From assembly GCA_018665005.1 (NCBI GenBank), contig JABJEE010000134.1:1-6474 (forward strand): a DNA stretch of 6,474 nt, in the 5' to 3' direction. Below are positions 5,434 to 6,474 of the stretch, piece after piece (within the stretch, counting starts at the first letter, position 1; the number at the start of each line of letters is the position of its first letter). The notes under the pieces are model-generated. The model was not told where the DNA came from, did no database searches, and worked only from the letters and a program-made list of their open reading frames with translations. Both the position numbers and the translations under genes were made by a program. The stretch comes from Flavobacteriales bacterium (GTDB taxonomy: Bacteria; Bacteroidota; Bacteroidia; Flavobacteriales_D; Crocinitomicaceae).

Positions 5434-6318
5434 TTATTTTTTCTCAACAAATGCGCGCACATTCAGTACCAATTCGCCGGGAGTGGTATTAGCAACAACC
5501 CTTACGGTTTTCTTTTGCTCTTTTAATTGATTCTCTTTTGGATGAAAAACGACCTCTATTTTATCACTTTTTCCAGGCATAATTGGTTTCTCAGGCTTAG
5601 TCGGTGTTGTGCATCCACAGCTTGCTTTAACCGATTCAATGATTAATGGATTGCTCCCCGTGTTTGTAACCGTAAAATAGGTTTTGTTGTCTGTATCTGC
5701 TGTTACATTTCCAAAATCATGATTCATTTTATCAAATTTCATGGATGTTAATGCTACTTTTTCAACATTTTTAATCTCTGGGCCATCTAATATCTCGAGT
5801 AACTCCACCTCGAAAACCAAAGGCATATAGGGCTCAATAATACTTCCAGGCTGAGGATTAGCTCCATATGCTAACTCCTGAGGAATGAAAAACTTATATT
5901 TAGCACCACCATTCATTAACTGTAATCCTTCGGTCCAACCTTTGATGACCTGATTCAATCCAAATTCAGCAGGCTGCCCACGATCGACAGAGCTATCAAA
6001 AACTTCTCCATTAGGAGTAGTTCCATGATAATGTACTTTTACTCGATCTGTTGGACCAGGCTTTGGACCTAATCCCTCTCGTAGAATCTCGTATTGAAGA
6101 CCTGATGCTGTAACTTGAACTTGTGTATTTTTCTTGTTATTCTCGAGAAAAAGATTCCCTTTATTCAAAGATATCTCATTCTCTTTTTTTGCTTTTTCTG
6201 TTTCTTTTTTTGCTTTTTCTGCTTTGCTTTCGAATTTTTCATCCAAAGGTAAATCACTCGAACAAGAAACGGTTAAAGATAAACATATAGTAGATGTGAA
6301 TATAATTAAATTGTTCAT
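5434..6318 (-). CDS. FKBP-type peptidyl-prolyl isomerase lipoprotein fused to a DUF1573 domain
   Basis: A 294-residue predicted lipoprotein. Residues 1-19 form a signal peptide ending in LTVSC, with lipidated Cys19; the n-region (MNNLII) unusually lacks Lys or Arg. Residues 28-50 are a highly charged helix with a perfect-but-one heptad repeat (EKAKKET / EKAKKEN). The FKBP domain covers about 70-177. FKBP12-equivalent pocket residues are all present: Tyr97, Phe107, Asp108, Phe119, Val124-Ile125, Trp128, Tyr151, Phe169. It should therefore catalyse prolyl cis-trans isomerisation. Residues 194-291 match DUF1573, an Ig-like domain: HDFGNV (200-205), FTVTNTGSNPL (215-225), and ASCGCTTP (232-239) with Cys234/Cys236, then the I-MPGKSDKIEVVF pattern. 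The protein would act in the envelope, probably in folding of exported proteins. Acidic residues after Cys19 (SSDLPLDE) could mark surface export, a weak inference. The start is fixed by an in-frame TAG at 6325-6327. Confidence 0.9.
   Translation of the reverse strand: MNNLIIFTSTICLSLTVSCSSDLPLDEKFESKAEKAKKETEKAKKENEISLNKGNLFLENNKKNTQVQVTASGLQYEILREGLGPKPGPTDRVKVHYHGTTPNGEVFDSSVDRGQPAEFGLNQVIKGWTEGLQLMNGGAKYKFFIPQELAYGANPQPGSIIEPYMPLVFEVELLEILDGPEIKNVEKVALTSMKFDKMNHDFGNVTADTDNKTYFTVTNTGSNPLIIESVKASCGCTTPTKPEKPIMPGKSDKIEVVFHPKENQLKEQKKTVRVVANTTPGELVLNVRAFVEKK
6178..6219 (-). repeat. Tandem 21-bp repeat encoding a charged heptad
   Basis: Two adjacent 21-bp units encode residues 34-40 (EKAKKET) and 41-47 (EKAKKEN) of the FKBP lipoprotein. 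Read in the register 6180-6200 versus 6201-6221, the units agree at 20 of 21 bases. The unit is exactly seven codons, so gain or loss of a copy keeps the frame and changes the helical linker by two turns. It contains runs of up to seven T on the plus strand, prone to slippage. Confidence 0.85.
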
Positions 6319-6380
6319 TATTAGCTATTTATATTAAATAATTTCCTTGATAATACAAGAGTTTATAGTTCAAATAAAAG

Positions 6381-6462
6381 TGCCCACGACTGGATTCGAA
6401 CCAGCACACCTTACGGCACCACCCCCTCAAGATGGCGTGTCTACCAATTTCACCACGTGGGC
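6381..6462 (-). tRNA. tRNA-Leu (anticodon GAG)
   Basis: The 82-nt minus-strand sequence folds as a class II tRNA. The acceptor stem GCCCACG pairs perfectly with CGTGGGC, with discriminator A at 6381. The D-arm is GTG/CAC around AAATTGGTAGA. The anticodon stem CCATC/GGTGG (one G-T pair) closes the loop TTGAGGG, with GAG at 6428-6426. The 13-nt variable arm has a short GCC/GGT stem. The T-arm GCTGG/CCAGT holds the loop TTCGAAT. It reads CUC and CUU leucine codons. No CCA is encoded (CTT follows the discriminator), so the nucleotidyltransferase must add it. The promoter would be beyond the right edge. A T-rich stretch follows, but no hairpin terminator is seen before the lipoprotein gene 62 bp downstream. 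Confidence 0.95.
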
Positions 6463-6474
6463 ATTTCGCTTGCA

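Noticed and set aside
5432..5442. T-rich stretch just after the MFS stop codon as an intrinsic terminator
   Set aside because: No GC-containing stem precedes it, and it encodes the lysines at the end of the FKBP-DUF1573 protein.
6134..6337. Plus-strand open frame rich in Phe and Ser opposite the lipoprotein N-terminus
   Set aside because: Its composition is simply the complement of the lysine/glutamate repeat; it reads as an artefact of low-complexity coding.
1..6474. Search for a defence island, CRISPR array, mobile element or biosynthetic cluster
   Set aside because: All genes fall in housekeeping, transport or envelope classes with similar composition, and there are no spaced direct repeats, transposase motifs or integrase genes. 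The tRNA-Leu shows no attachment-site duplication within the window.

Overview
The window looks like chromosome from a member of the Bacteroidota, most likely Flavobacteriales. The supporting signs are AT-rich DNA, TAnnTTTG-like -7 promoter boxes instead of sigma70 -10/-35 pairs, little sign of Shine-Dalgarno sequences, a secreted Asp-box protein of the type common in this group, a DUF1573 lipoprotein, and a tRNA gene with no encoded CCA. I see no insertion sequence, phage gene, integrase, CRISPR array or toxin-antitoxin pair. Every gene has an ordinary, similar base composition, so this reads as core or near-core chromosome.

Layout, left to right. (1) A minus-strand gene for a secreted Asp-box (BNR/sortilin-like) beta-propeller protein runs off the left edge; its start is at 928. 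(2) A divergent promoter region (929-1042) separates it from a plus-strand pair: an OsmC-family protein (1043-1444) and an RlmB/TrmH-type rRNA 2'-O-methyltransferase (1445-2212), with stop and start codons touching. (3) A tight minus-strand operon is read from about 4050 down to 2215: uracil phosphoribosyltransferase upp (3380-4027), a small unknown membrane protein (2915-3376), and a YjjG-like HAD pyrimidine nucleotidase (2215-2928). (4) A 104-bp divergent gap leads to a plus-strand major facilitator transporter (4132-5427), whose -7 box lies only 4 bp before its ATG. (5) A minus-strand lipoprotein (5434-6318) joins an FKBP prolyl isomerase to a DUF1573 domain. (6) A tRNA-Leu(GAG) gene (6381-6462, minus) lies just upstream of it. 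No stretch over 300 bases lacks a gene; the longest gap is 114 bp.

How the genes fit together. The clearest functional unit is upp / membrane protein / yjjG. Upp turns uracil and PRPP into UMP, and YjjG-type enzymes remove phosphate from pyrimidine nucleotides, including non-canonical ones, so the operon may pair pyrimidine salvage with nucleotide-pool clean-up. The membrane protein between them has no assigned role. The OsmC-RlmB pair looks like transcriptional convenience rather than a pathway. The less ordinary items are the FKBP-DUF1573 fusion lipoprotein, the unknown 153-residue membrane protein, and the probably leaderless transporter mRNA. I found no convincing new multi-gene system.
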